Part shown: piece by piece, positions 8,371 to 16,373 of the stretch
How the letters are laid out: every line of letters starts with the position of its first letter
How positions within the stretch are numbered: the first letter of the stretch is position 1
Source of the DNA: Candidatus Thorarchaeota archaeon
GTDB taxonomy: Archaea; Asgardarchaeota; Thorarchaeia; Thorarchaeales; Thorarchaeaceae
Length of the DNA stretch: 38,879 bases
NCBI GenBank assembly: GCA_016840855.1
Contig: JAEORO010000076.1
Location: forward strand, 1-38,879
Reading direction: 5' to 3'
Position numbers and translations under genes: made by a program
Notes under the pieces: model-generated
Told to the model about the DNA's origin: nothing
The model's database searches: none
Seen by the model: only the letters and a program-made list of their open reading frames with translations

Positions 8371-9185
8371 ACTCTTGGATCTTCGATGGAGCCATTTTCA
8401 ATCATCATCAAAAGAACATCTGCTAGAGAAATTAATTTCTCCAAGTCAATGGTACGAAGACGCTCATCACCTGACAAGACTCCAACTAAATGACTCAAAA
8501 CCTCATCAATCCGACTCTTTTCTATTCCAAGATTCCGAAACCATATGCGTAGTGCTCTTTGCAAATTCTTGTTCGGGTATGGATAAATCCCTCCAATCAT
8601 CCATTGAAATACGGAAGTATCTTTTGCAAAGGACCCCTTACTCCGTGGTTTCATCATAATAACACTTGAATCTACAGCAGGTTCTGGATAGAACGATTTT
8701 GCAGGGACTTCTAAGAGTTTTTGAACCTCAACATAGTACCTGACATTTATGGTGAGTCGAGAATATTCTGTTGTTCCTGGATCTGCGAGGAGTCGATTAG
8801 CGAATTCCTTCTGATACATCAATGTTGCTTCTTCAAAATCTAATTCCCTTAGTATTCGAAATGTCATCTCTGAAGAGATACTGTAAGGGAGGTTAGCAAC
8901 TACCTTTTTCACTCGTGGGAGTTCAACTATAAGCGCATCTCCTTCGATAACTGTCACATTTCTATAATCTCTAGCCATATCATGAAGAGCTCTCACTAGG
9001 TTCGAGTCAAGTTCTATTACGTAGACATGCTTTGCCCTTTCAGCAATCAATTTTGTTAAGATCCCAAACCCTCCACCTATCTCCAAGACTTGGTCCTGAT
9101 CAGTCAAATTGGCTAGATTGATGATATCCTGAGCTACTCTAGAACTTTTCAAGAAACTCTGCCCATGTTTCTTTCTTGGTTTCAC
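8367..9185 (-). CDS. ksgA: KsgA/Dim1 16S rRNA adenine dimethyltransferase, about 272-285 aa
   Basis: Dimethylates two adjacent adenosines near the 3' end of 16S rRNA in late small-subunit assembly. Motifs: HGQSFL at the N-terminus, SAM-binding LEIGGGFGILT, acidic VIELD, EGDAL, and the catalytic NLPY with the following SISSEM. The C-terminal part has FYPEPAVDSSVIMM, a family hallmark. The first ordinary start is GTG at 9185, but the frame stays open upstream to 9224 and encodes a typical family helix (RRLLKRYNVKPRKKHGQSFL). That stretch has no ATG, GTG or TTG; a CTG at 9224 has GGGTGAG four bases before it. The true start may therefore be non-canonical. Gene order L21e-Rpb4-DUF655-KsgA-HemK2 is widely conserved in archaea. 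Confidence 0.95.
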   Translation of the reverse strand: MKPRKKHGQSFLKSSRVAQDIINLANLTDQDQVLEIGGGFGILTKLIAERAKHVYVIELDSNLVRALHDMARDYRNVTVIEGDALIVELPRVKKVVANLPYSISSEMTFRILRELDFEEATLMYQKEFANRLLADPGTTEYSRLTINVRYYVEVQKLLEVPAKSFYPEPAVDSSVIMMKPRSKGSFAKDTSVFQWMIGGIYPYPNKNLQRALRIWFRNLGIEKSRIDEVLSHLVGVLSGDERLRTIDLEKLISLADVLLMMIENGSIEDPRV

Positions 9186-9249
9186 ATTGTATCTTTTGAG
9201 GAGCCTACGAATATCGTCTGACAGTCAACTCACCCGCGAAATTTTTTGG

Positions 9250-9864
9250 TCAACGCTTTGGTGAACGGTCTCTACTCTCTCGTTCATCTTCATCGCGTTT
9301 TGGTGGTCGTACGAATAACCACCTTTTGACATCTTCCTTGAGTTCGTCAATTATTCGAGCGGTGATGACCTTCTTTGGGTTTTGAAGTTTCGTACGTGCT
9401 GCAATGTCGTCGAAGCTCTTGAATGGTTTCAGTTTACGTTCTTCAATGATTGCCCACATGAGGGTTTGACCAATCCCCGGAAGGAGTTGAAGTGAGTGCA
9501 TTCTTGTTGTAATAGGACTTGCTTCATTGAAGAATTGAACAAACCTGCGTTCATGTTTCGTTACAATGATCTCAATCACAAGAGCAAGCTCTGCAACACT
9601 CTCAGGCACAAGATCTTCATAGAATATCCTTCTTTTAACGTGGTCAATCTTACTTGTTGAGTTACGTTGAATAGAAACCCGCTCCTGAGGGTGTACCTTT
9701 ATTCCCTTCTGAGGAATCATCTCCAATAGCGTAAAATGAGACTCTCCTATCCCCTGAACTATTGTATCTCCCCGGGGGCGTGAATCCCTAAGGAACTCCT
9801 TTGGAGGGATAACTGACAGGACATATGCATGCGTCTCAAACATCCTGTTTTCTTGTCCTTCCAT
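9250..9864 (-). CDS. DUF655 family RNA-binding protein with helix-hairpin-helix, 204 aa
   Basis: Conserved archaeal protein of unknown exact function that travels with rpoF, L21e and ksgA. The N-terminal half is an OB-like beta-rich region (TIVQGIGESHFTLLEMIPQK, with GERV-type KVHPQERVSI). A helix-hairpin-helix follows at about residues 125-160 (LQLLPGIGQTLMWAIIEERK, FDDIAAR), similar to ComEA-type nucleic-acid-binding HhH motifs. The last 20 residues are highly charged and arginine-rich. It starts with ATG after GGAG at nine bases. The neighbours suggest a role in transcription or ribosome assembly, which is inference only. Confidence 0.85.
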   Translation of the reverse strand: MEGQENRMFETHAYVLSVIPPKEFLRDSRPRGDTIVQGIGESHFTLLEMIPQKGIKVHPQERVSIQRNSTSKIDHVKRRIFYEDLVPESVAELALVIEIIVTKHERRFVQFFNEASPITTRMHSLQLLPGIGQTLMWAIIEERKLKPFKSFDDIAARTKLQNPKKVITARIIDELKEDVKRWLFVRPPKRDEDERESRDRSPKR

Positions 9865-9986
9865 ATTTTCACGCTCCTCTCGCTTTCAGGGCTCATTGGA
9901 TTAGTCTTGGTTCTGATTGGATAAAAACAATTCGGACTCAGAAAGGCCATGCGCCTTTATACATGAAACTTGCAGATTTAGACCAA

Positions 9987-10322
9987 CTATGACCTGTTCT
10001 TCTCAACAAGGTCTACGATCTCAAGCATCTGTTCATCTGTGAGACTCGAAGACTTGGTATCCAAAATACTCCGGAGCTCTTCCACTGTGGTTGGGGCAAT
10101 ATTCACAATCTGCACAGCTTGTGCCCGATTGAGTTCATAGCTCTTGATCAATCTTTCCAAAAGCTTGGTTGCCACTGCAGGAGCCATCCTTGAAAAAGTA
10201 CTGGCATGTTCAAGTGTGATAGACTGTTGAAATGACAGCTCTCCTTCCTTTGCCCTTTGGGCAAGAAGTTTCTTGACTTGCGGGAGGGTAACTTCCTCCT
10301 CACTAATAATCTCCTTTGGCAT
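9987..10322 (-). CDS. rpoF: RNA polymerase subunit Rpb4/RpoF, 111 aa
   Basis: Rpb4 forms the polymerase stalk with Rpb7 (RpoE). The protein has the family layout: a short N-terminal strand region (EIISEEEVTLPQVKKLLAQR), a helical middle (HASTFSRMAPAVATKLLERL), and the C-terminal HRDC-like part with ALQIVNI-type sequence (AQAVQIVNIAPTTVEELRSI). The ATG at 10322 is chosen because AGAGGT lies about ten bases upstream; a TTG at 10334 overlapping the L21e stop has a ribosome-binding site placed too close. It directly follows rpl21e in the conserved order. Confidence 0.93.
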   Translation of the reverse strand: MPKEIISEEEVTLPQVKKLLAQRAKEGELSFQQSITLEHASTFSRMAPAVATKLLERLIKSYELNRAQAVQIVNIAPTTVEELRSILDTKSSSLTDEQMLEIVDLVEKNRS

Positions 10323-10330
10323 TTTCCAAT

Positions 10331-10627
10331 TCAACCTCTGCTAGGTTGGAGATGCTCGCGTCTGACTATGAGTGTCCTTGTGGCTTTGCCAATCCCCACA
10401 TCGACAACGACTGCTCGCCCTCTCAAGCCTGTGACTACACCAGTTCTTCCGTGATACCTTTTATGTGGCATTCCTTTATGGAAACCGGAATCAATCACTA
10501 CATCTACACGCTGACCAACCTCATAGTCGACTAATACCTTGCTAGGTGAGCTAAGCCCTTTTTGCCGTATTCTTTTGCTCATCAAGCCACGGGTCCGTGA
10601 TCTGTAGCCATGACTATTCTTTACCAT
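10331..10627 (-). CDS. rpl21e: Ribosomal protein L21e, 98 aa
   Basis: Large-subunit protein shared by archaea and eukaryotes. Diagnostic parts are the N-terminal KNSHGYRSRTRGLM, the DYEVGQRVDVVIDSGFHKG strand pair, and PHKRYHGRTGVVTGLRGRAV. Length and basic charge are normal. It is first in the minus-strand run L21e-rpoF-DUF655-ksgA-hemK2; its stop lies eight bases before the chosen rpoF ATG. The 146-bp spacer upstream, toward pus10, shows no gene and must contain the promoter. Confidence 0.96.
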   Translation of the reverse strand: MVKNSHGYRSRTRGLMSKRIRQKGLSSPSKVLVDYEVGQRVDVVIDSGFHKGMPHKRYHGRTGVVTGLRGRAVVVDVGIGKATRTLIVRREHLQPSRG

Positions 10628-10773
10628 AAGGCATCACTTGTCTTGTTTTTGTATCTCGGACTGCATTGATTTAGTCAGATTTGCACCCGAGTTCCAGCAT
10701 GACCTCTTGGGTCGCCACTTAAGGATTTCGCAACAGCTATAGTAGATTTGTTTTTTGTATGTGTTGTTTATTC

Positions 10774-12132
10774 TTAACCACTATAGACCGCTGTCACATC
10801 AAGCTTCTTGCAGACACATGCAATTCCGAGTTTACTGGCAATTGACGGGTCTGTCCGACCGTCATCTCCAGAGATTAGCTCTTTCACATACGTGCCTCCT
10901 TGTACTTTGAAGAAAGCCTCGATGTTATGATCTTTCAGCTTCTTTAAGCGGACTTCATGAATCAACTTCTTTCTTACTAAATCACTCCTGCGGTGGGAAA
11001 CACGGGTTGGAGTACGCTGCTCAATCTCACTTCCAGATAATTCCATTTCCACTCTTCTAAGTTCTGATTTTTCTACGGGACTTTCGGTCTTTATAATCGC
11101 CAAATATTCCTTGATGTTCGTAGACGCGTCCTCTTTCAGTTTCTGAGACTGTTCTCTATTAGTTATCTTTAGATCTTTGACCTTGATGCGTTTCCTAGAT
11201 TCCTTATTTATGGTCCTCATCAATGATTTCAAATCAGGAGCTCTGATTCTTGGTTCTGAAACCTCTACAACAAAGGGTCTACCTTCTCCCAACATAAGAA
11301 CATCGATGTCTTCTCTTCCAGCAGCATGAAACTTGAACTTAGATCCTTTCAATAATCTCTGTGCTACATTTCCTATGTACTCCGCGATAGAGTCAGGATA
11401 GAGTCTTCCTGTTCCATCACATTGTTTACACCCCTTACCTCTACACGCCTTACAATCCCATCTACTCTGCGGAATACCTCGGACCAGTTTTTGATATCTG
11501 CCGAAAATGAAAACTGGATTTATCTGCAATCGAACTTTGTCATCTACCATGTCGTAAATGAATACTAAATGTGGTCGCTCGAACTCTACTTCCTTATTTA
11601 GAATTTCATGAAGATATTTTCCAAGTTCCCGACTGAAGTCAGATTTGAGTGCCTCAGCATGAAGAAGTGAATACTTGGCTCTCAGCTCATCCTGTTTCTC
11701 ATCCAGCTGAGGATTTGGTATAGTCCCGACAAGAAAACTATCAAATTCAATACCCTTGACTAAAGCAGCAGCTCTTCGCGATATCTCACTAATGCTATCG
11801 AAGACGGACCTTCTTCCATCATAACAGAGATGACACTCGCCACCCTTGTCATATTCAATCATATTCTTCTCTGCAATAGCTTGTGCAGGTGCAAAGAGAC
11901 CATGACCTGCTAATAGAACAAGAACTTTTTGACCATATTCCTGATTTCCTGATTTTAACTCATCATCAGCCATCATTGAAAGAGTGAGTTTTAGCGAGTG
12001 TCCTCTTTCGCTATTTGTTGTGCCAGTACTCAACCATGCAAACTGTCGACCTAGACACCTATCACAGATTGTGTATTGCTCCAGCATGTTGAGTGCAATA
12101 TCCAATACTCTGTTTTGGATAGGCGTTGACAT
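10774..12132 (-). CDS. pus10: tRNA pseudouridine synthase Pus10, 452 aa
   Basis: Archaeal Pus10 makes pseudouridine 54 and 55 in the tRNA T-loop. The N-terminal THUMP-containing half has two zinc-binding pairs, CDRC (23-26) and ECHLC, plus a cysteine cluster WDCKACRGKGCKQC before GTGRLYPDSI. The catalytic aspartate is in AAGREDIDVLMLGEG. The C-terminal end carries the family motif GTYVKELISGDDGRTDPS, which positions the substrate. An excellent GGAGGT site precedes the ATG. It is near truD, a second pseudouridine synthase, and downstream of the geranylgeranyl reductase on the same strand. Confidence 0.95.
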   Translation of the reverse strand: MSTPIQNRVLDIALNMLEQYTICDRCLGRQFAWLSTGTTNSERGHSLKLTLSMMADDELKSGNQEYGQKVLVLLAGHGLFAPAQAIAEKNMIEYDKGGECHLCYDGRRSVFDSISEISRRAAALVKGIEFDSFLVGTIPNPQLDEKQDELRAKYSLLHAEALKSDFSRELGKYLHEILNKEVEFERPHLVFIYDMVDDKVRLQINPVFIFGRYQKLVRGIPQSRWDCKACRGKGCKQCDGTGRLYPDSIAEYIGNVAQRLLKGSKFKFHAAGREDIDVLMLGEGRPFVVEVSEPRIRAPDLKSLMRTINKESRKRIKVKDLKITNREQSQKLKEDASTNIKEYLAIIKTESPVEKSELRRVEMELSGSEIEQRTPTRVSHRRSDLVRKKLIHEVRLKKLKDHNIEAFFKVQGGTYVKELISGDDGRTDPSIASKLGIACVCKKLDVTAVYSG

Positions 12133-12176
12133 ATGTCCTGACCTCCTCCTGTCTTTGATTGCCTCGGTTCATAAAG

Positions 12177-13370
12177 CTAGAGGAATGGGTTGATGTATCT
12201 TACAGCCTTTAAACCAAGCAGAAAAGTTCGTGGATTTGAAACGAGTTTTCGAATTACTTTTGCCTGAAGATCCATATCTCCTTCCCTTCGTACAATATCG
12301 AGAAGTCCCATCTTTTGAGCATCCTGAACGACAGAATCAAGTCCTTTGTTTGTTAGTGATGCGATTGCCTTCTGAGCAAAATACATGGTTTGTAGTTCTC
12401 GATAGTACATTGCCCTGAATTGTTTATCATATCTTGAGAGTTGTCCTCGTGATACATCCTCCTTTTGAAGCGCTTCTATGATTGACTCTCCTGCTAATGT
12501 GGCAGTCAACCCTCCGATAATCACTCCGCCCCCTGTTGTTGCTTTTACCATTCCTGCTGTATCTCCAACAATTACTATACCCTCAACTGATAATCTGGAC
12601 AAGGGTTTTCCAACCAATACAACTCCTCCCAATCGTCGAACAATTTTTGCGTTTCTTAACCGCTCACTAATAATTGGGTGATGACGCAGAGCAGAATCAA
12701 GTCTTGCCTTTGTCTTATTCATTGATGCCAAACCAACCCTTGCTCTTCTTTCACCAATTGGAATAATCCAAGAGAAGAATCCTGGCGCGAGCTGGCGACC
12801 ATAAAACATCTCCACCAGGTCGGTGTCAATTTTGACATCCTTGAGTTCATACTGATAAGCTGGGAGCTTGCTATATTTCGACACAATAGAAAATCCTGCA
12901 CTTTTCGCTAAAACCGATCGAGCGCCTTCTGCAATTATGACTACTCTGGCCTCATAGTCTTGGATAGATGTTATGACAGACTTCATTCCTAATTTAGAGC
13001 GAGTGATTTCCTTCACTTTGCTGCTAGTAATTATCTTGACACCTTTCTCTGAAGCTCTATCTGCAAGCCAAGAATCGAATCTTCGCCGATCGATGACGTA
13101 AGCCTCACGGCGCCCTCTTTCAATGAAAATAGAATGACCTGATGGAGAATTAATACGTGCACCAGAAACAGTGTTCTGAACGACATCATCTGGAGGTTTA
13201 AGATGTAGTGCACCTAGTCCTGATGAGCTCAATAAACCTGCGCAATGATCAGGCTCTCCCACCTTCTCGTGTTCTTCTGATACCAGTACATTGTATCCAG
13301 CTTCGGCTATCTTTGTGGCTGCTAGGAGGCCCGCAGGTCCTGCACCAACAATGATAGCGTCATATCTCAT
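12177..13370 (-). CDS. Geranylgeranyl reductase family FAD oxidoreductase, 397 aa
   Basis: Flavoprotein of the family that saturates the geranylgeranyl chains of archaeal membrane lipids. The N-terminal Rossmann motif is IIVGAGPAGLLAA, followed by the family-specific GEPDHCAGLLSSSGL, where a conserved Cys lies near the FAD. The second FAD-binding motif appears as IVIVGDTAGMVKATTGGG, and the YxWxFP-like position of the family is replaced by FFSWIIPIG. Length (about 400) is typical. It could also act on other isoprenoids such as menaquinone; paralogues with such roles exist in archaea. It is divergent from pth2 with an 82-bp spacer. Confidence 0.87.
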   Translation of the reverse strand: MRYDAIIVGAGPAGLLAATKIAEAGYNVLVSEEHEKVGEPDHCAGLLSSSGLGALHLKPPDDVVQNTVSGARINSPSGHSIFIERGRREAYVIDRRRFDSWLADRASEKGVKIITSSKVKEITRSKLGMKSVITSIQDYEARVVIIAEGARSVLAKSAGFSIVSKYSKLPAYQYELKDVKIDTDLVEMFYGRQLAPGFFSWIIPIGERRARVGLASMNKTKARLDSALRHHPIISERLRNAKIVRRLGGVVLVGKPLSRLSVEGIVIVGDTAGMVKATTGGGVIIGGLTATLAGESIIEALQKEDVSRGQLSRYDKQFRAMYYRELQTMYFAQKAIASLTNKGLDSVVQDAQKMGLLDIVRREGDMDLQAKVIRKLVSNPRTFLLGLKAVRYINPFL

Positions 13371-13452
13371 GGATTGTCCCTAATTAGAGGAGCTTTGGGC
13401 ACGTTTTTAACTCTCCCATTGGATGAACCACTTAGTCTAAGTCATCTGGGAG

Positions 13453-13830
13453 ATGCATCCTTTGGCAGAAAGATCTTTCAAGTACAAACAAGTGATTGCT
13501 GTACGCACGGATCTTGGTATGAGCAGAGGTAAAATTGCAGTTCAAGTCGCTCATGGTTCAGTGTCCTCTGCAGAACAGGTACGTGTCCACCAACAAGATG
13601 TCTGGAAGGCATGGCTAAGAGAAGGACAGAAGAAGGTTGCAGTCAAAGTTGACTCTGTGGAAGAGCTTCTAGAACTAAGACGCCAAGCAATAAGTCATAG
13701 TCTAAATCATGCTCTAATCCGAGATGCTGGAATGACGGAACTTCCCCCGGGCACAATCACTGTTCTTGGTATAGGTCCTGCTAAAGCAGAGCTTATTGAT
13801 GAGGTGACTGGTGGACTTAAGCTGCTATAG
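13453..13830 (+). CDS. pth2: Peptidyl-tRNA hydrolase 2 (Pth2), 125 aa
   Basis: Releases tRNA from stalled peptidyl-tRNA. Archaeal/eukaryotic Pth2 signatures are QVIAVRTDLGMSRGKIAVQV with AHGSVS, the lysine-rich WLREGQKKVAVKV, and the C-terminal RDAGMTELPPGTITVLGIGP with AELIDEVTGGLKLL. The catalytic His and Asp of AH and RDAG are present. The ATG at 13453 directly abuts a GGGAG, too close to act as its ribosome-binding site, so initiation may be leaderless or at this ATG by another route. truD follows ten bases after the stop. Confidence 0.95.
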   Translation: MHPLAERSFKYKQVIAVRTDLGMSRGKIAVQVAHGSVSSAEQVRVHQQDVWKAWLREGQKKVAVKVDSVEELLELRRQAISHSLNHALIRDAGMTELPPGTITVLGIGPAKAELIDEVTGGLKLL

Positions 13831-13840
13831 AGTGAGTATT

Positions 13841-15181
13841 ATGATTGATGCCCATCCTCTTGAAAAAACATTGGGGATGGAACGCTATTCAACTGATTTT
13901 CCGGGATTAGGAGGAAAACTGAAGACACAGTTCGAGGATTTTATCGTAGAAGAGATTTCTCCTGATCGAACAACTCTCAATATACAAAAATGGTCTGAAT
14001 TGAAAGACGTGCCGTCTAAACCCAAAGCGAAGTCTGATAGATTCGCTACATTCACGCTTCAGAAAATGGGTCTATCAACTATGGATGTTACGAACATCTT
14101 GGCGGCTTCTCTCCAACTTTCTAGAAATCATGTAACATATGCAGGGCTTAAGGACAAGCGTGCAATCACTGTTCAATCTATGAGTATTCCTGCCAAAGCT
14201 GTAGAGCATATCATCTCCTTGGAACTCAGTCGAATTAACATTCGAGATTTTCGTTTCACAAGACGACCAGTACAAATTGGTGACCTGTGGGGCAACAGGT
14301 TTACAATTCTCCTCAGAGATATTATTTCAGATTGTGATACTGCTCTTTTAGTATCGAATCAACTTCGGGAAAAGCCCTTATTGAATTACTTCGGAGTGCA
14401 AAGGTTTGGTCTTCCACGTCCCAACACGCATCTCGTTGGAAAGGCGTTAATCAAACGAGATTTTGAAACTGCAGTTCGCATCATGCTTTTGACGACTAGT
14501 GAATATGAATCCGAAGAACTGACTGGCATCCGATTAGAATTGTCGGAAGACCTTGTTCCCACTGAGAAGATGATTGAATCCCTTCCAGATGACATGGGCT
14601 ATGAGAAGACTTTGATGAAGGAGCTCATGAAGAATCCTGATGATTTTCATCGAGCTGTTTCAAAGATGCCTCCTAGGGTGTTAACTCTACAAGTGCATGC
14701 ATTCCAATCTTACCTTTTCAACCGTCTTCTAAGTGAACATGCTAGATCTGGAATGTCTATATCTACTCCTGAGGTTGGAGATTTTCTTATCAAACTTGAT
14801 GAAACACATTCAGGTCGTGACTCGTGGCTTTATGTTACAGAAGCAACAATTGATGAAAGACAACGTCAGGTGGAATCAAGAGAATATGGACTTGCGTTGC
14901 CAATTCCTGGGTATTCAACTAGAGTACCATCTTCAATACAATCTGATCAACTCAAACAAATATTGAAAGATGAGAACATCCAGTTTTCAGACTTTAGAAA
15001 TGCTGGGATGAAATCGTTAGACTCACCCGGGGGGCTACACCTTGCGTCTATAAGATTGCCAGATTTAGAAACCTCCTGTTCCAATGAGGGACTATTAGTG
15101 CAATTCTCCCTGAGGAAAGGTTCCTACGCAACAGTGGTGATGCGGGAGATAATGAAGAATCATCCAATCAATCGAGTCTAA
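13841..15181 (+). CDS. truD: tRNA pseudouridine synthase TruD/Pus7-type, 446 aa
   Basis: Makes pseudouridine 13 in tRNA. The family motif FxVxE is seen as FEDFIVEEIS; the catalytic aspartate is Asp105 in YAGLKDKRAITVQ, followed by the TruD-specific NRFTILLRDI and NYFGVQRFG. The C-terminal half contains the archaeal insertion domain and QSYLFNRLLSEH. Length matches archaeal and eukaryotic Pus7 more than the ~350-residue bacterial enzymes. ATG at 13841 is preferred over a start 30 bases upstream that would overlap pth2. It is a second tRNA-modifying enzyme close to Pus10. Only one base separates its stop from that of the convergent KH protein. Confidence 0.95.
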   Translation: MIDAHPLEKTLGMERYSTDFPGLGGKLKTQFEDFIVEEISPDRTTLNIQKWSELKDVPSKPKAKSDRFATFTLQKMGLSTMDVTNILAASLQLSRNHVTYAGLKDKRAITVQSMSIPAKAVEHIISLELSRINIRDFRFTRRPVQIGDLWGNRFTILLRDIISDCDTALLVSNQLREKPLLNYFGVQRFGLPRPNTHLVGKALIKRDFETAVRIMLLTTSEYESEELTGIRLELSEDLVPTEKMIESLPDDMGYEKTLMKELMKNPDDFHRAVSKMPPRVLTLQVHAFQSYLFNRLLSEHARSGMSISTPEVGDFLIKLDETHSGRDSWLYVTEATIDERQRQVESREYGLALPIPGYSTRVPSSIQSDQLKQILKDENIQFSDFRNAGMKSLDSPGGLHLASIRLPDLETSCSNEGLLVQFSLRKGSYATVVMREIMKNHPINRV

Positions 15182-15182
15182 A

Positions 15183-15776
15183 TCATCGCGCTTTAGACCT
15201 TCGATGACTCATTTCCTCCATCCGTTGGTCGAACTCATCAGGAACTTCATCGTCTTTCTCTTGCTTAAATCTGTCCTTCTGAAATTCAAACAGAACAGAC
15301 TCATTCATGATGGCTGAAACTATAGATCTGAGATCATCCATTGAATATTTGATTCTATCCCGGTCTTCTTGACGAAGCATCACAATGTTCTCTTTTGATC
15401 CATCTGGGAGATATAAGCTATTTACTCCTACTTCGATTGCTGGAGCAATATATTCACGAATTACACGCCTTAGTTTGGCTGGTCCTTCAAAGATCATGAC
15501 TTCTCCAAATCTATCTGCGAGTTCATTGATGAGGGTTTGTTCACCAAGAAGAAGATCTTTACCATTTTTCTTCACAACGAGAATTAAGCGTCCTTCTATT
15601 CGAGTCGCTCGTTGAAGAGTGAGATTCTCTAAACTGGGGTGTTCTTTCTCTCGTTCCAACAGCCATTTACTAAACTCAATATCAAAAGCTGTGATTTCTC
15701 CGCGGTCAAGCTTTGCCTGACAACTTGTACACAACATATCCGATTCAAGATCGAAGTTACATACAGGTAGTCGCAT
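15183..15776 (-). CDS. NusA-like KH-domain protein with N-terminal zinc motif, 197 aa
   Basis: Conserved archaeal protein usually annotated as NusA-like transcription or RNA-binding protein. The N-terminus has C6 followed by CTSC (16-19), a probable zinc site. A KH-like region covers roughly residues 50-110, with RIEGRLILVVKKNGKDLLLG then an RNA-facing helix and FGEVMIFEGPAKLRRVI; a second globular part has SLYLPDGSKENIVML. The last ~35 residues are charged and probably disordered. Exact role unknown; the link to transcription elongation or rRNA is by family name only. The upstream neighbour is alba on the same strand. Confidence 0.72.
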   Translation of the reverse strand: MRLPVCNFDLESDMLCTSCQAKLDRGEITAFDIEFSKWLLEREKEHPSLENLTLQRATRIEGRLILVVKKNGKDLLLGEQTLINELADRFGEVMIFEGPAKLRRVIREYIAPAIEVGVNSLYLPDGSKENIVMLRQEDRDRIKYSMDDLRSIVSAIMNESVLFEFQKDRFKQEKDDEVPDEFDQRMEEMSHRRSKAR

Positions 15777-15847
15777 CTGTTAATCCTCGCCAATCTCGAA
15801 GGCTCAGTAAAGACTGGGCTTCAGGCGAGAATCATAAGCTCATATAA

Positions 15848-16186
15848 CTACCTTGTCAACGTGATGTCGATAGTCGATACGTTGAGGTCGCTACCTTTGT
15901 CCGTCTGGACAGTGGTAGTACCGATTTCTATGCTCTTCACCGTGAGGTCGGATATAAACCTGTGACGAGTAATTTCAGCGACATCCACAGCTCGACTTAT
16001 CAGCCGACCTCTCGCTTTAATGACAACTTCTTCTGCGCCTTTGTTAAACAAGGTCACACAAGCTAGAACATATGACATTACATTCTTGTTGCCAACTAGG
16101 ATGCATTCCATGCTGTCGTTATCCTGCAGCTTTTCCGCACCAGCTTTTTTGCTGCTGGACTTCTTGCCAGTGTTTTCCTCCGTCAC
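15848..16186 (-). CDS. albA: Alba chromatin and RNA-binding protein, 112 aa
   Basis: Small dimeric protein that coats DNA and RNA in archaea. The Alba fold is seen as [19 protein letters not shown], then [20 protein letters not shown] and strands ending VSTIDITL. The K-N pair in GNKNVM corresponds to the position where an acetylatable lysine is known in other Alba proteins. Unlike typical Alba, it has an extra N-terminal tail of about 25 residues with [14 protein letters not shown], lysine- and serine-rich. The start is GTG with GGAG nine bases upstream. Divergent from aCPSF2 with a 187-bp AT-rich spacer. Confidence 0.93.
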   Translation of the reverse strand: MTEENTGKKSSSKKAGAEKLQDNDSMECILVGNKNVMSYVLACVTLFNKGAEEVVIKARGRLISRAVDVAEITRHRFISDLTVKSIEIGTTTVQTDKGSDLNVSTIDITLTR

Positions 16187-16373
16187 CCGAAGTCTCTCCG
16201 CCTACTACTGTGGCCATTCGTAGGACAGAATAGGTCCTTAACTGATATAGATTTCGTTTTTAGCTTAAATCGAATTAATTAGCAATTTGCATGATTTATT
16301 AAAAGGAAAAAAAGCACGATGCCAAACCTTTTTCTTTACTTTCTGTTGGCTCGACTGAAGGATGTAACCATAT
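16187..16373. promoter_or_regulatory. AT-rich divergent promoter region between alba and aCPSF2
   Basis: No gene is seen in this spacer. Its centre (about 16235-16320) is strongly AT-rich, with TATA-like segments (for example CTATATC read toward alba at about 16243-16250, and TTATTAAAAGG at about 16297-16307). A pyrimidine tract follows before aCPSF2. Promoters for both genes must lie here, but I cannot fix their positions. Confidence 0.4.
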
